Origin: Thermosporothrix hazakensis
Lineage (GTDB): Bacteria; Chloroflexota; Ktedonobacteria; Ktedonobacterales; Ktedonobacteraceae
DNA length: 64,000 nucleotides
Direction of reading: 5' to 3'
Assembly (NCBI RefSeq): GCF_003253565.1
Contig: NZ_QKUF01000020.1
Span: 45,840 to 109,839 of the forward strand
A program made the position numbers and the translations under genes. The stretch's first letter is position 1. Each line of letters starts with the position of its first letter. This document shows positions 15,919 to 24,101 of this stretch, in pieces. The notes below the pieces were generated by a model. The model had not been told where the DNA came from. It did not search any database and saw nothing but the letters and a program-made list of their open reading frames with translations.

Positions 15919-18267
15919 TTAGACGAAGTGCTCGAACCATTCGACGGTGCGGCGCAGCCGATCGAGGCGGAGCTGTGGCGACCCATTGGCAGGCCAATCC
16001 ATCAGGTGGCCGCCCTCGGGATAGCGCACAAGCTGCACCACGCGTTTGCGCTGGCGGAGCGCCGTAAACAACTGGACCGCTTCGCTGATCGGGCAGCGGA
16101 GATCGTTTTCGCCATGCAGCAGGAGCAGCGGCGTCTGGATCTTATGCGCGTGGGTGAGCGGCGAGCGGCTGCGTTGCAGGTCGGGTGTGTCCATCACCTG
16201 CTGGAACCAGGTCGGCTGATCCGAGAGCAGCCCGGCAGTCATAATGTTGCTGATGCTGTTGCGGCTGACCGCGGCCTTGAAGCGATTGGTCTGCGCGATG
16301 GCCCAGTTGGTCATATACCCGCCGTAGCTCATGCCGGTGATGCCCAGGCGGCTGCTGTCAAGCGGCTCGGTGCTCAGCACATGGTCGAGCCCGGCCATAA
16401 GATCCCGGTAGTCATCGCCACCCCAATCGTTCAGGAGTTTGCGGCTGAACTCCTCGCCATAGCCCGAACTGCCACGCGAGTTGGGGGCCAGCACTGCATA
16501 GCCACGCCCGGCCAGCACCTGGAACTCGTGCACATAGGCATCTCCCCAGGCCGCGGTAGGACCGCCGTGCGGAGCCAGAAGCAGTGGCGCTCGGGTGCCC
16601 GGTCGCAGGGGAGGCAGATAGAGCCAGCCCTCGATCTCCAGCCCGTCGTGTGCCTTCCAGGTGACGCGTTTCGGACGAATAAGCTGGCGGCTTTGCAGGA
16701 AGGCGTCATTGACGCGGGTCAATTTGCGCAGATTCTCGCCGTTGCCGTCCGTGCACCAGATATCGCCCGGCGTGAACCAGTCGGCGCGAATGAGCGCGAT
16801 ACGCTGGCCATCCTTGCTGAGCTGTGGCGCGAGATAGCGTCCGTTGCCCTTTGTCAGCCGCTCGATGCTCTGCTTGACGAGATTGATACGGCTGAGATGC
16901 ACCTGACCCCGCTCCTGAACGGTGACGATAAAGGACTGACTGTCGGGATACCACTGCGGGCGCGTCAGGTAGTCGGTGCGCAGCTCGTCGATGATCCAGA
17001 CCTGGGTTGTGATGGCTTCGGCGCCGGGAACCGCCGGGCGAGCTGTGCCGCTGCCATCGGCCTCCACAAGCCAGGGGGCGATATTGCTCGCTTCGGTCTG
17101 ATCCGGGCTGTAGAGGAAGGCGATATACTTTCCGTCGGGTGACCATGCTGGCATAGCGGCAACGCCGTCTTCCGGGGAGAGCCGTCGAAGCTGGCCGGTT
17201 TTCAGCGTCAGCACCCAGAGGGCACTACTCGCGCTGATATCGGCATCGGTGCGGCGGTTGGCACAGAAGGCGATCTCGCTGCCATCGGGCGACCAGCTTG
17301 CGTCCAGCAGATCGACCGGTTCCGAGGTGATGCGTGTCGGCTCGCCAGCGAGCGGGAGGAGCCAGAGCTGTTGATGGCGACCGTGCAGAAAGCCTGTACC
17401 TTCTCGGTAAGCGCCCAGACGGGTAATGATCGTGGGGGCGTAGCCAGGCTGTTCAAGGTTCTGCTCGTCGGCGGGCTTCCAGCCGCTTTGGGCAAGAATC
17501 GCCCTGCCGTTGGGGCTCCAACTGAAGTCGCTGACGCCCTGTGGCAGATCGCTGAGTTGTTGGGCCTCACCGCCATACATGGTCAGAACGTAGATCTGTG
17601 GCGTGCCGCTGCGATCGCTCAGGAAGGCAAGGCGTCTGCCGTCGGGTGACCAGCGCGGTTGGGTATCGTGGGCGGTACCAGTGGTGAGTTTCCAGGGCTG
17701 GTCATTTTTGCTGGCGTTGCTTTTGACCAGCCAGATAGCGCTACGTGTGGTATTGTGGACGGCATCGCTTTCAAGCACGGTAAAGGCGATCTGCGAACCA
17801 TCCGGCGAAAGCTGTGGATCGCTGACGACGCGCAATTCGGTCAGATCCTCCACGCGCATATAGGGCAGGCGTGGCGCGGTCACCGGGGCCTCACGAGCCG
17901 GGGTGACGATGGTGCCCGCTGGCTGTTGTGAGGAAGCTGTGAGCTCGGGAGCCTCGTTCTTCTCCCGGGTGTTTGGTGTCTGCTCGGGAGCCTCGTTTTT
18001 CTCTTCGGTATTCGGTGTCTGCTCGTGTTCCTCTGCGACTGGTGTGGGCTCTGCTTCCGCTTCTGATGCTGGTTCTTCTGGTGTGATGGGCGTGGGAGCA
18101 AGCTGTTCGTGAAAATCCATCGGGGCGGTCACGTTATCATCGGGTTCCAGTGGCTGCTGACCTGTGTTTTCTGGCTCGGCGCTCTCCGGTTGGTGTTGCT
18201 CGGTGTTCTGTTGCTCTGTCTCCGGGATACTGACGCGTGGTTTTGTGGTATCTTCATTAGTAGCCAT
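15919..18267 (-). CDS. S9-family serine peptidase with acidic N-terminal extension
   Basis: A 782-residue prolyl-oligopeptidase-family enzyme (DPP-IV/acylaminoacyl-peptidase type). Residues about 1-125 are a disordered, Glu/Pro/Thr-rich extension with an internal duplication (NEAPEQTPNT and NEAPELTASS). A WD40-like propeller follows (for example RWSPDGRRLAFLSDRSG, ASWSPDGSEIAFCANR), then the C-terminal hydrolase with GMSYGGYMTNW (Ser), HGENDLRCP (Asp) and PEGGHLMDW (His). It cleaves short peptides, usually in the cytosol; no signal peptide is seen. GAGGAG lies before the ATG at 18267, which I prefer to the longer frame. The acidic extension is unusual for the family. Confidence 0.88.
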   Translation of the reverse strand: MATNEDTTKPRVSIPETEQQNTEQHQPESAEPENTGQQPLEPDDNVTAPMDFHEQLAPTPITPEEPASEAEAEPTPVAEEHEQTPNTEEKNEAPEQTPNTREKNEAPELTASSQQPAGTIVTPAREAPVTAPRLPYMRVEDLTELRVVSDPQLSPDGSQIAFTVLESDAVHNTTRSAIWLVKSNASKNDQPWKLTTGTAHDTQPRWSPDGRRLAFLSDRSGTPQIYVLTMYGGEAQQLSDLPQGVSDFSWSPNGRAILAQSGWKPADEQNLEQPGYAPTIITRLGAYREGTGFLHGRHQQLWLLPLAGEPTRITSEPVDLLDASWSPDGSEIAFCANRRTDADISASSALWVLTLKTGQLRRLSPEDGVAAMPAWSPDGKYIAFLYSPDQTEASNIAPWLVEADGSGTARPAVPGAEAITTQVWIIDELRTDYLTRPQWYPDSQSFIVTVQERGQVHLSRINLVKQSIERLTKGNGRYLAPQLSKDGQRIALIRADWFTPGDIWCTDGNGENLRKLTRVNDAFLQSRQLIRPKRVTWKAHDGLEIEGWLYLPPLRPGTRAPLLLAPHGGPTAAWGDAYVHEFQVLAGRGYAVLAPNSRGSSGYGEEFSRKLLNDWGGDDYRDLMAGLDHVLSTEPLDSSRLGITGMSYGGYMTNWAIAQTNRFKAAVSRNSISNIMTAGLLSDQPTWFQQVMDTPDLQRSRSPLTHAHKIQTPLLLLHGENDLRCPISEAVQLFTALRQRKRVVQLVRYPEGGHLMDWPANGSPQLRLDRLRRTVEWFEHFV

Positions 18268-18478
18268 ATGTTCACTCCTCAACGTAATTTTCTTAGTGCT
18301 ACGCCCATGCGAGATGTGATGCAGGGTCTTGTCTGGAGCTTTGATCACTTGCTCTATCTAGCCTATATATTGTACGAAGTAGTGCGAGCGAAGTTGTGAG
18401 CCCGATGCAACCGTATGCTATGATAGATATCGGCCTGCCGCTCGGGGGCTCGTGATATGCTTGCTACGGGAGACTGGA

Positions 18479-19204
18479 ATGATTGTTCGCGATATTATGA
18501 CCACCAAATTGATTACGATTGCTCCTGACGCCACGTTGGCGCACGCCGTGAATCTTCTGCGGCAGCATGGATTTCACCATCTCCCTGTAGTGCGTTCTAT
18601 GCATGTTGAGGTGGAGAAGAAGAAGGTGCGCAAGACCGTTCTGGAAGGGATGTTGACGGCGCAGGACATCGATTTACAGGCCGCGCTGGCCCGACAGCGA
18701 GATACGAACGCGACGTCACAACGCCCCTGGCTGGAGCGGCGTGTTGTCGAGGTGATGCATCGTGCGCCGCTACGCGTTTCGCCAATGACCAGTGTTCCGG
18801 CTGCTGCTCAAATTCTGGTAGAACGGAACCTCAATTATTTACCCGTTGTTGAGTATGAGATCATCCAGAATGAGAATAAGGCGGTGCTGGTCGGGCTGGT
18901 AACACGCAGTGATCTGCTGCTGGCACTCTCGCGGGCAATGGGCGCGTTTGAGCCGGGCATGCAGCTTGATATCGTCTTGCCGCTCGGCGATATGGCTCCG
19001 CTGGCGCGGGCGCTGTTACTGGCGGCGGAGATGAACATGCAGATTCGCAGCGTGATGGCGGCCCCTTCGATCGGAGGCGTGCCGAATGTTGCGATCATTC
19101 GCCTGGGCACCATTAATCCCGCTCCGTTTCTGTTGCGTTTGCAGCAAGAGAGGATCCACTATGCCTTTGGCACTCCTGTAGAGGAGGGAGAGCTGCACCC
19201 CTGA
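18479..19204 (+). CDS. acuB: AcuB-like CBS/ACT protein
   Basis: A 241-residue protein with two CBS domains (about 1-70 and 85-150) and a C-terminal ACT-like domain. It begins MIVRDIMTTKLITI, and the end NPAPFLLRLQQERIHYAF matches what I recall of Bacillus AcuB (NPLPFLQALQ near its C-terminus). In Bacillus, acuB lies between acuA and acuC, whose products acetylate and deacetylate acetyl-CoA synthetase; the role of AcuB itself is not clear. The ATG at 18479 follows GGGAGA. The last codons (VEEGELH) are repeated in front of the AcuC-AcuA gene 5.8 kb downstream, which suggests the two were once adjacent. CBS domains often bind adenosine nucleotides. Confidence 0.78.
   Translation: MIVRDIMTTKLITIAPDATLAHAVNLLRQHGFHHLPVVRSMHVEVEKKKVRKTVLEGMLTAQDIDLQAALARQRDTNATSQRPWLERRVVEVMHRAPLRVSPMTSVPAAAQILVERNLNYLPVVEYEIIQNENKAVLVGLVTRSDLLLALSRAMGAFEPGMQLDIVLPLGDMAPLARALLLAAEMNMQIRSVMAAPSIGGVPNVAIIRLGTINPAPFLLRLQQERIHYAFGTPVEEGELHP
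19178..19197 (+). repeat. 20-nt direct repeat, copy 1 (acuB end)
   Basis: Starts GTAGAGGAGGG and ends GAGCTGCA, encoding V-E-E-G-E-L-H of AcuB. Copy 2 is at 25039-25058 with one mismatch (A to G). The copies flank the 5.8-kb insert between acuB and acuCA. Confidence 0.8.
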
Positions 19205-19228
19205 AAGCGCTCGGGGAGCCCATGAAAA

Positions 19229-19259
19229 GAGCCCTGGTACACAGCCGGTATCAGGGCTC
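19229..19259 (-). terminator. Terminator-like hairpin, minus strand
   Basis: GAGCCCTG and CAGGGCTC arms (19229-19236 and 19252-19259), followed on the minus strand by TTTT. It suits transcripts coming from the small minus-strand genes at 19295-20583 and marks the left end of the insert. Confidence 0.6.
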
Positions 19260-19294
19260 CAAAAAGGGGTAACAGAGTGACCAGATGATGTCTG

Positions 19295-19483
19295 TTATCT
19301 GAATTCGGGCTTTTCCAGGAATTCGGCTGCCCTATTTCCATTGACGTAGAATGTGATTTTCCGGGTGTCGTATGCCTGCTCTTTCGCGGCGGCAAAGAAC
19401 ACTCGGCGAGCCTGCTCGGCGTCTTTGCCCACGTAGAGAACCGTGTTCCCGGCCCTCACTTCATAGGTATCCTTGTTCTGCAT
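19295..19483 (-). CDS. Small hypothetical protein
   Basis: A 62-residue basic/acidic mixed protein with no cysteine pair and no membrane segment. The pattern suggests an alpha/beta fold (TVLYVGKDAEQARRVFFAA, KITFYVNG). The reading frame is clean and a terminator follows. It belongs to the run of small minus-strand genes in the insert between acuB and acuCA. Unrecognised. Confidence 0.5.
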   Translation of the reverse strand: MQNKDTYEVRAGNTVLYVGKDAEQARRVFFAAAKEQAYDTRKITFYVNGNRAAEFLEKPEFR

Positions 19484-19525
19484 CTCGAACTCGCTTTTCC
19501 TGACTCTTTCTGCAACACAAACCTT

Positions 19526-19930
19526 TTATAAGACCACATGCTTTTCAAGCGCGTAGTGATACGCGGGGGCCAGCCCCTGGTTTTCAAACCATCGCTCCAG
19601 TGCCCGATAGGCATCCAGCGCTTTCTTTCTCCGTGTTTGCAGCCATTGTTGCCGCAAAGCGTCCAGTTGCCTGAGCTTGCCTTCAAGATCCTGCTCTGAA
19701 AGCGGGGGCCGGAGCGCTATTTCGACCTCATGAAGCTGGTAGTGGGTATGCGCCAGCTCATTCAAGGCGGCCAGAATCATTTCAGCAGCTTCGCGCGGAA
19801 TGGCCGCCCCCGCCATACACGCGAGATACGAGGGACGCAGCCCCCGCGCCTCACATGCTTCCTGCAACTCCTGATGGTAGATATTGTGTTTTACTCGTAA
19901 CTCGTAGAGTGTTGTTTTTCGTCCCTGCAT
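19526..19930 (-). CDS. Hypothetical protein with XRE-like N-terminus
   Basis: A 134-residue protein. The first 60 residues (TTLYELRVKHNIYHQELQEA, then PREAAEMILAALNEL) have the helix pattern of a Cro/C1-type HTH, although the recognition helix is divergent. The rest is a charged helical region (about 75-125) likely to form a coiled coil. Its start overlaps the preceding gene by 40 bp in another frame, so they are expressed together. Possibly the DNA-binding or adaptor member of this small cluster. Confidence 0.5.
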   Translation of the reverse strand: MQGRKTTLYELRVKHNIYHQELQEACEARGLRPSYLACMAGAAIPREAAEMILAALNELAHTHYQLHEVEIALRPPLSEQDLEGKLRQLDALRQQWLQTRRKKALDAYRALERWFENQGLAPAYHYALEKHVVL

Positions 19931-20169
19931 GCCACATCTCCCTGATATTCATCTTGAGGCAGACGGAAATACGCCGGTATGATATCAACCTTGAGGCAGA
20001 TGGACGCAACCAACCTATTTGTTGCCTCAACACCAATATGCTTATCAAGCGCCGCCACCAACGCCTGCAAACGCCCCTGGACGCGGCCTGATTGATGATG
20101 GAGATCGCGGAGCGACACGCAGGCGAGATAGATCTGTTCTCGAAGTGCATCCACTTCAGACCTGTGCAT
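19891..20169 (-). CDS. Hypothetical small helical protein
   Basis: A 92-residue, largely helical protein (LREQIYLACVSLRDLHHQSGRVQGRLQALVAALDKHI). No known motif. It lies between two other minus-strand genes, 24 bp after one and overlapping the next by 40 bp, which indicates an operon. The long overlap makes the exact extent of its C-terminus less certain. Confidence 0.42.
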   Translation of the reverse strand: MHRSEVDALREQIYLACVSLRDLHHQSGRVQGRLQALVAALDKHIGVEATNRLVASICLKVDIIPAYFRLPQDEYQGDVACRDEKQHSTSYE

Positions 20170-20193
20170 AAGAGCCTCCTTGCTTGACTCTGC

Positions 20194-20583
20194 CTACTCG
20201 AGGGCAATCCAAAGACACCAGCATCGTGCCGTCGTGTCGAGATAGACAGGGACGCCATGTGACTGTAACCATTCCTTGTGTCTGGCTACGCGATCCACTG
20301 CTGATTTGTAAAACAGTGGGTTCCATGCCCCGTTATCGACCTCGCGTTGTGCTCGATTCAGCGCCTGTACGTGATAGACAACCTGAGAATATAGAGGACC
20401 AGCAGGCTCCTGTTTCACCCGCTCAACAAAGCGCCGCACCGCCTCCACATGGTTCACCCCTTTCTCGTCTTCAGGGGGATGTGAGCGTGCATAGCTGAGG
20501 AACTGCTGAAGTACATTTAGAACAGCAGCTAGCTCGTCTTTACAGGCTGTGAGTTGTGTGTAGTTTTCTTCGTGTTGTTTCAT
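20194..20583 (-). CDS. Hypothetical protein, full-length member of a duplicated pair
   Basis: A 129-residue protein of unknown function. Residues about 20-70 (LSYARSHPPEDEKGVNHVEA and the following RRFVERVKQ) are shared with the truncated 66-residue copy at 22220-22420. The C-terminal half (VYHVQALNRAQREVDNG ... WCLWIALE) exists only here. I use the ATG at 20583 because both copies have GGGGTTGG just upstream of the corresponding ATG; an in-frame ATG at 20598 lies before it. It is the first gene of the minus-strand operon and diverges from the HTH/TPR gene. Confidence 0.55.
   Translation of the reverse strand: MKQHEENYTQLTACKDELAAVLNVLQQFLSYARSHPPEDEKGVNHVEAVRRFVERVKQEPAGPLYSQVVYHVQALNRAQREVDNGAWNPLFYKSAVDRVARHKEWLQSHGVPVYLDTTARCWCLWIALE
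20411..20505. repeat. 95-bp perfect direct repeat, copy 1
   Basis: Identical over 95 bp to 22248-22342 in the same orientation, 1.84 kb apart. It lies inside the 129-residue gene. Flanks are only partly similar. Together the two copies bracket the first HTH/TPR regulator. Confidence 0.9.
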
Positions 20584-20801
20584 CTTACCAACCCCCATAA
20601 ACTACAAGCTCCCGTTAGTGAATCGGTGATTTTAAAACATTAACTTGCTTGATTGGTGCTTTACTAATTGTTATGCGCCTGCCCTACAAGTATAAAAGAC
20701 TAGGTAATGAGAATACAAGCTGTAATAGAACTAAGAATGGACTCGTTATGTTAACAGGGTAATGAATATAGGTGGTAAAAATATGTTAAATATACGTTAA
20801 G

Positions 20802-20830
20802 TTGAATTTACATGCTTGATATGTTATACT
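20802..20830 (+). promoter_or_regulatory. Promoter of the first HTH/TPR gene
   Basis: TTGAAT (20802-20807), a 17-bp spacer and TATACT (20825-20830). Transcription should start near 20837. An in-frame ATG at 20812 falls inside this spacer, which rules it out as the start and supports the ATG at 20872. Confidence 0.65.
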
Positions 20831-20871
20831 TTGATGCACAGGGTGAACATGTAGTCAGGATGGAGATGTGT

Positions 20872-22203
20872 ATGAAGTACACCTTAGCAGATCTCATAAA
20901 AGATAGAGGCTTGAACTATGTGTCGCTTGCTAAGCTCACTGGCTATAGCCGCCAAACGATAAGTCAGTATATCAAAGGCAAACGACCGATGCCCTACGAG
21001 GTACGCTCACAGCTTGCAAAGATCCTGAAAGTAGAAGATGTAGACGTCTTGCTAGCAAAGAATAGATTGCTCTTAGAAGGAGGAGAAAACGGTACTACTG
21101 AAACCAGGGAATATTTTGAAAAAGACTTGTCTTTGCAGCTCATCTCAATTGCCTTTAAGCCTTATTCATTTAATAAGAGATTAGAGGCAGTTAGTAGATT
21201 GATGAACAAGTTCAGTGATATTCCCTATGAAGATCAGAAAAGTGCTTTATTAAGGGTTATATCGCTTCCCTTCGTCTTAGGAGATGCTACTATGACAGAC
21301 GCAAAATATGGAGACTTCTTAGCTCAGTGTGCAACAAGTGTTGCTGCATGCTGGCAACTAAACGGGAAAAGCCAGAAAAGAGATGATATTCTGGCTGCAT
21401 ACAACGGAGCAAGTGCATTTTTGCCTTCTTTAGTAAGGATCGCTCAAGATTCGGCTGAACATCGTAGCGAAGCTTTAAAACTGGCAGCTCAGTGCGCCCT
21501 TCTCAAATCTTTCCTGGCATGGCATATAAAAGGAGTACAAGAAGCTCTACAAGGTAGCAGCAATGCCGTACAACTTAGTAATGATGCAGGCGACCCGGTG
21601 CTTGCTGCATGCGCTTTAGATACTCAGGCGTGGGCTTATCACCACGCAGCTATGTATAAGAAAGCATTGGCGGCTATTGAGCAAGTCACCCCTTACCTGA
21701 ATAACGCAGATATTCCCCCGGTCGTACGCAGCGGTTTACAAAGTACCCTGGCTATCATGCGAGCGAAGCAAGGTGTAAAGGCAGCAGACACATATAAGGC
21801 GGCTATCGGAGCCATAGGCACAGAGACATCCGATCCTGGCAGTTATTACACCTATGCAGAGATCCTGTTAAATGGGGTTATTCTCTATAATACCCAGGAG
21901 GAATATACAAGCTCGTTACAGACAGCGGAACAGTTACTTAACGACGATCTCACCCCAAAGGTCCTAATGACCGAGAGAGCAAGGATACATACTCTCAATT
22001 GTATGACCCTTGCGACCCTCAGGGGCAAGAGGCGGGATAGAGATAAAGCAATCTATTACTGGAAAGCAGCAATTCAGGGAGCAAGATCGATAAAAAGTGA
22101 ACAGCGTTTTAATGAAGCTCTGGTGATGTACGAGATAATGAACACCATATGGAATAGAGACAAGGAAATCAAGGAATTACGAGACTTTACACAACATTGG
22201 TAG
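20872..22203 (+). CDS. XRE-type HTH regulator with TPR-like helical repeats
   Basis: A 443-residue protein. Residues 1-62 are a clear Cro/C1-type HTH (TLADLIKDRGLNYVSLAKLT, then SRQTISQYIKGKRPMP). The remaining 380 residues are helical repeats with TPR character (for example ALDTQAWAYHHAAMYKKALAA). This layout resembles peptide-responsive TPR regulators (RRNPP/Rgg-like) and is frequent in Ktedonobacteria-type genomes (inference). GGAG lies 6 nt before the ATG at 20872. Codon use is AT-richer than neighbours outside the insert, suggesting transfer. It is flanked by the 95-bp direct repeats and diverges from a small-gene operon it may control. Confidence 0.75.
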   Translation: MKYTLADLIKDRGLNYVSLAKLTGYSRQTISQYIKGKRPMPYEVRSQLAKILKVEDVDVLLAKNRLLLEGGENGTTETREYFEKDLSLQLISIAFKPYSFNKRLEAVSRLMNKFSDIPYEDQKSALLRVISLPFVLGDATMTDAKYGDFLAQCATSVAACWQLNGKSQKRDDILAAYNGASAFLPSLVRIAQDSAEHRSEALKLAAQCALLKSFLAWHIKGVQEALQGSSNAVQLSNDAGDPVLAACALDTQAWAYHHAAMYKKALAAIEQVTPYLNNADIPPVVRSGLQSTLAIMRAKQGVKAADTYKAAIGAIGTETSDPGSYYTYAEILLNGVILYNTQEEYTSSLQTAEQLLNDDLTPKVLMTERARIHTLNCMTLATLRGKRRDRDKAIYYWKAAIQGARSIKSEQRFNEALVMYEIMNTIWNRDKEIKELRDFTQHW

Positions 22204-22221
22204 AACGTAATGATACGAGCT

Positions 22222-22248
22222 ATCGGGAAGCAGCCCGGTGGCTCTTTT
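22222..22248 (+). terminator. Terminator-like element after first HTH/TPR gene
   Basis: AGCC-CGGT-GGCT hairpin followed by CTTTT. Nearly the same element (ATCGG, AAGCAGCCCGGTGG, then T-rich) recurs at 24055-24081 after the second HTH/TPR gene, so the two genes share their 3' end as well as architecture. Confidence 0.55.
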
Positions 22249-22342
22249 GTTTCACCCGCTCAACAAAGCGCCGCACCGCCTCCACATGGTTCACCCCTTT
22301 CTCGTCTTCAGGGGGATGTGAGCGTGCATAGCTGAGGAACTG
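22248..22342. repeat. 95-bp perfect direct repeat, copy 2
   Basis: Identical to 20411-20505. Here it forms most of the truncated reading frame. Recombination between the copies would delete the intervening HTH/TPR gene. Confidence 0.9.
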
Positions 22343-22609
22343 ATTCAGGACTTCCATCACAGCTACTATCTCATCTTTGTGGAAGGTGTAATTCAATGTT
22401 ACTTTACTGACTTCTTTCATAAATCCAACCCCGAAAAAGTGGATGTTGAGAGTTTTTATTGTAATTCTGGTAGGGAAAGCTATTCCATTTTTATAAATAT
22501 CATGCTAATGTATAAGGAGAGCGACAAAGTAATATGCTTTAAGCAGCAGTTTGTCGCGTTTTATGGGAGTCTATTCTACAGAGATGTGTAAGGTATATGG
22601 AGGGATGGT

Positions 22610-23863
22610 ATGGAATCAAAGCAAAAATCTCTAAAGTACATTGATTTATTTGTGCTAACCCATAAAGCAAACGTCCTGAGGGATTGGCGGCTCAACAAGC
22701 TCAATTGGTATAATACTGGTGAAGTTGTACGCTTGTATAATGAGTTGCTGATATCCTTAGGAGAGAAACCTGTGAGTAAACGCTGGTGGGAGCGCATGGA
22801 AAGCTCAAATACCGTTCCAGTAGATCAGAAAAGGAGATGGATACTTCATACTATATTAAATATTCCACCTGCTTATCTTGGCTTACAAACTATGGAGATG
22901 GAAGATCTTAACAAGCTGTTCCACCCAACTCCATCAAACAAACTTCCTCCGCTGAACCTGAATGCTTATAGAGATCGCTTGATTTCTTTCTGGCAGAACC
23001 CCTACGACAGTTTTGATGAGGCGCTCTCAAGGATCTATGTACTGCAAGACTGTATTCTGTATCAAAATAGTAGAGATGAGATAGTGAGATTGCTTTGCGA
23101 ATATCTTATTGCAGCAGCAAATATGCAGAGAGCGCAGGGCTATCTCTTGTCGGCAGAGAAATACATAAAAAAAGCGATACGTGTTGCTGAAAGGAAGTCA
23201 TATCAGGCACAGAGAGCGAAAGCGCTGTATATGTATGCATACATCCAGGACGAGAAGTGGAGCTTGAGTATACACCAGGAGCCAAAAGATCTGCAACTTG
23301 CAATTGATCTTGCGAGAGAAGCCGTCAATATCGCTGAAAATTATGCCGTACCTCCATTCGTGGAGAGCGCTTCCCGAGACGAGCTAGCAGCTCTGTTAAG
23401 TGTGTATCCCCGCTCGCGACAGGATATGGCAGTAGCGAAACAGCAAAACGACATCGCCTTCAGGCTCACTGAGAAATATCAGCAAGAGACAGAGCCTCTC
23501 TTTCACAAGATTGATCTCAGTTGGCACATAATCACAAAGGCTGAGATGCATCTTGCCCTGAAAGAACCACAAACAGCCTTAGCAACTTTAGAGAGCTTGC
23601 CTTCTCTTCATCCCCGAATGCGTAGAACGTTAACGGCCCGGTCTGAAGAAGCTATTGCAACTATTCAAAGCGGCTATCTGGATGAAGGTTTAAAGATCGC
23701 CGAATCGATTTTACCAGAAGCAAAGAAGTCGCCTTTGCATCTCATACGCATGCATAACCTCTATCAATCTCTGCGTGAAAACGCGAAATATACAAAGGAG
23801 CCTTATGTCATCAAGTTCGGGTTTCAGTTAGTAAAAACGCAACGGCCTGATCTTTTTCAATAA
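22610..23863 (+). CDS. Second HTH/TPR-type regulator
   Basis: A 417-residue protein with the same plan as its neighbour at 20872. The N-terminal region (about 20-95; TGEVVRLYNELLISLGEKPVS, then KRWWERMESSNTVPVDQKRR) reads as a divergent Cro/C1-type HTH. Helical repeats fill the rest (CEYLIAAANMQRAQGYLLSA, AKALYMYAYIQDEKW, PQTALATLESLPSLHPRM). It is AT-rich like the rest of the insert. GGAGGG precedes the ATG. It ends in the same terminator-like element as the first regulator. Ligand and targets unknown; a quorum-peptide or phage-response role is only a guess. Confidence 0.65.
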   Translation: MESKQKSLKYIDLFVLTHKANVLRDWRLNKLNWYNTGEVVRLYNELLISLGEKPVSKRWWERMESSNTVPVDQKRRWILHTILNIPPAYLGLQTMEMEDLNKLFHPTPSNKLPPLNLNAYRDRLISFWQNPYDSFDEALSRIYVLQDCILYQNSRDEIVRLLCEYLIAAANMQRAQGYLLSAEKYIKKAIRVAERKSYQAQRAKALYMYAYIQDEKWSLSIHQEPKDLQLAIDLAREAVNIAENYAVPPFVESASRDELAALLSVYPRSRQDMAVAKQQNDIAFRLTEKYQQETEPLFHKIDLSWHIITKAEMHLALKEPQTALATLESLPSLHPRMRRTLTARSEEAIATIQSGYLDEGLKIAESILPEAKKSPLHLIRMHNLYQSLRENAKYTKEPYVIKFGFQLVKTQRPDLFQ

Positions 23864-24054
23864 GCATTTTGTAGATGCTGTAGACAAGTCATGTAGAGAG
23901 GCCCGATATATGAAAGAAGAGCCCGTATGGAAAGGACACATCTTGTCCTCTTGATGTGCTTCACGGCCCGATAGAATACTTATAGGCCAGATCAAGCTGT
24001 ATAAATAGGGTAGATAGAAACCCTGCATGTATTGCTGAATGCTGATAAAAAACC

Positions 24055-24081
24055 ATCGGAAGCAGCCCGGTGGTTCTTTTT
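24055..24081 (+). terminator. Terminator-like element after second HTH/TPR gene
   Basis: AGCC-CGGT-GGTT hairpin followed by CTTTTT, about 190 bp after the stop codon. Copy of the element at 22222-22248. Confidence 0.5.
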
Positions 24082-24101
24082 CTGGTCCCGGTAGATTATC
24101 G

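Larger units (their letters stand above)
22220..22420 (-). pseudogene. Truncated copy of the 129-residue gene
   Basis: A 66-residue reading frame whose first 58 residues match the gene at 20194-20583 (block from LSYARSHPP to RFVERVKQ); it then runs into the terminator of the HTH/TPR gene. The C-terminal half of the parent is missing. It keeps the GGGGTTGG leader and ATG, so it may still be translated. Likely left by the duplication that created the 95-bp repeats. Confidence 0.6.

Noticed and set aside
15928..17142. Plus-strand frame of 404 codons opposite the S9 peptidase
   Set aside because: Antisense shadow of a GC-rich gene with intact propeller and triad motifs; no ribosome site or recognisable domain.
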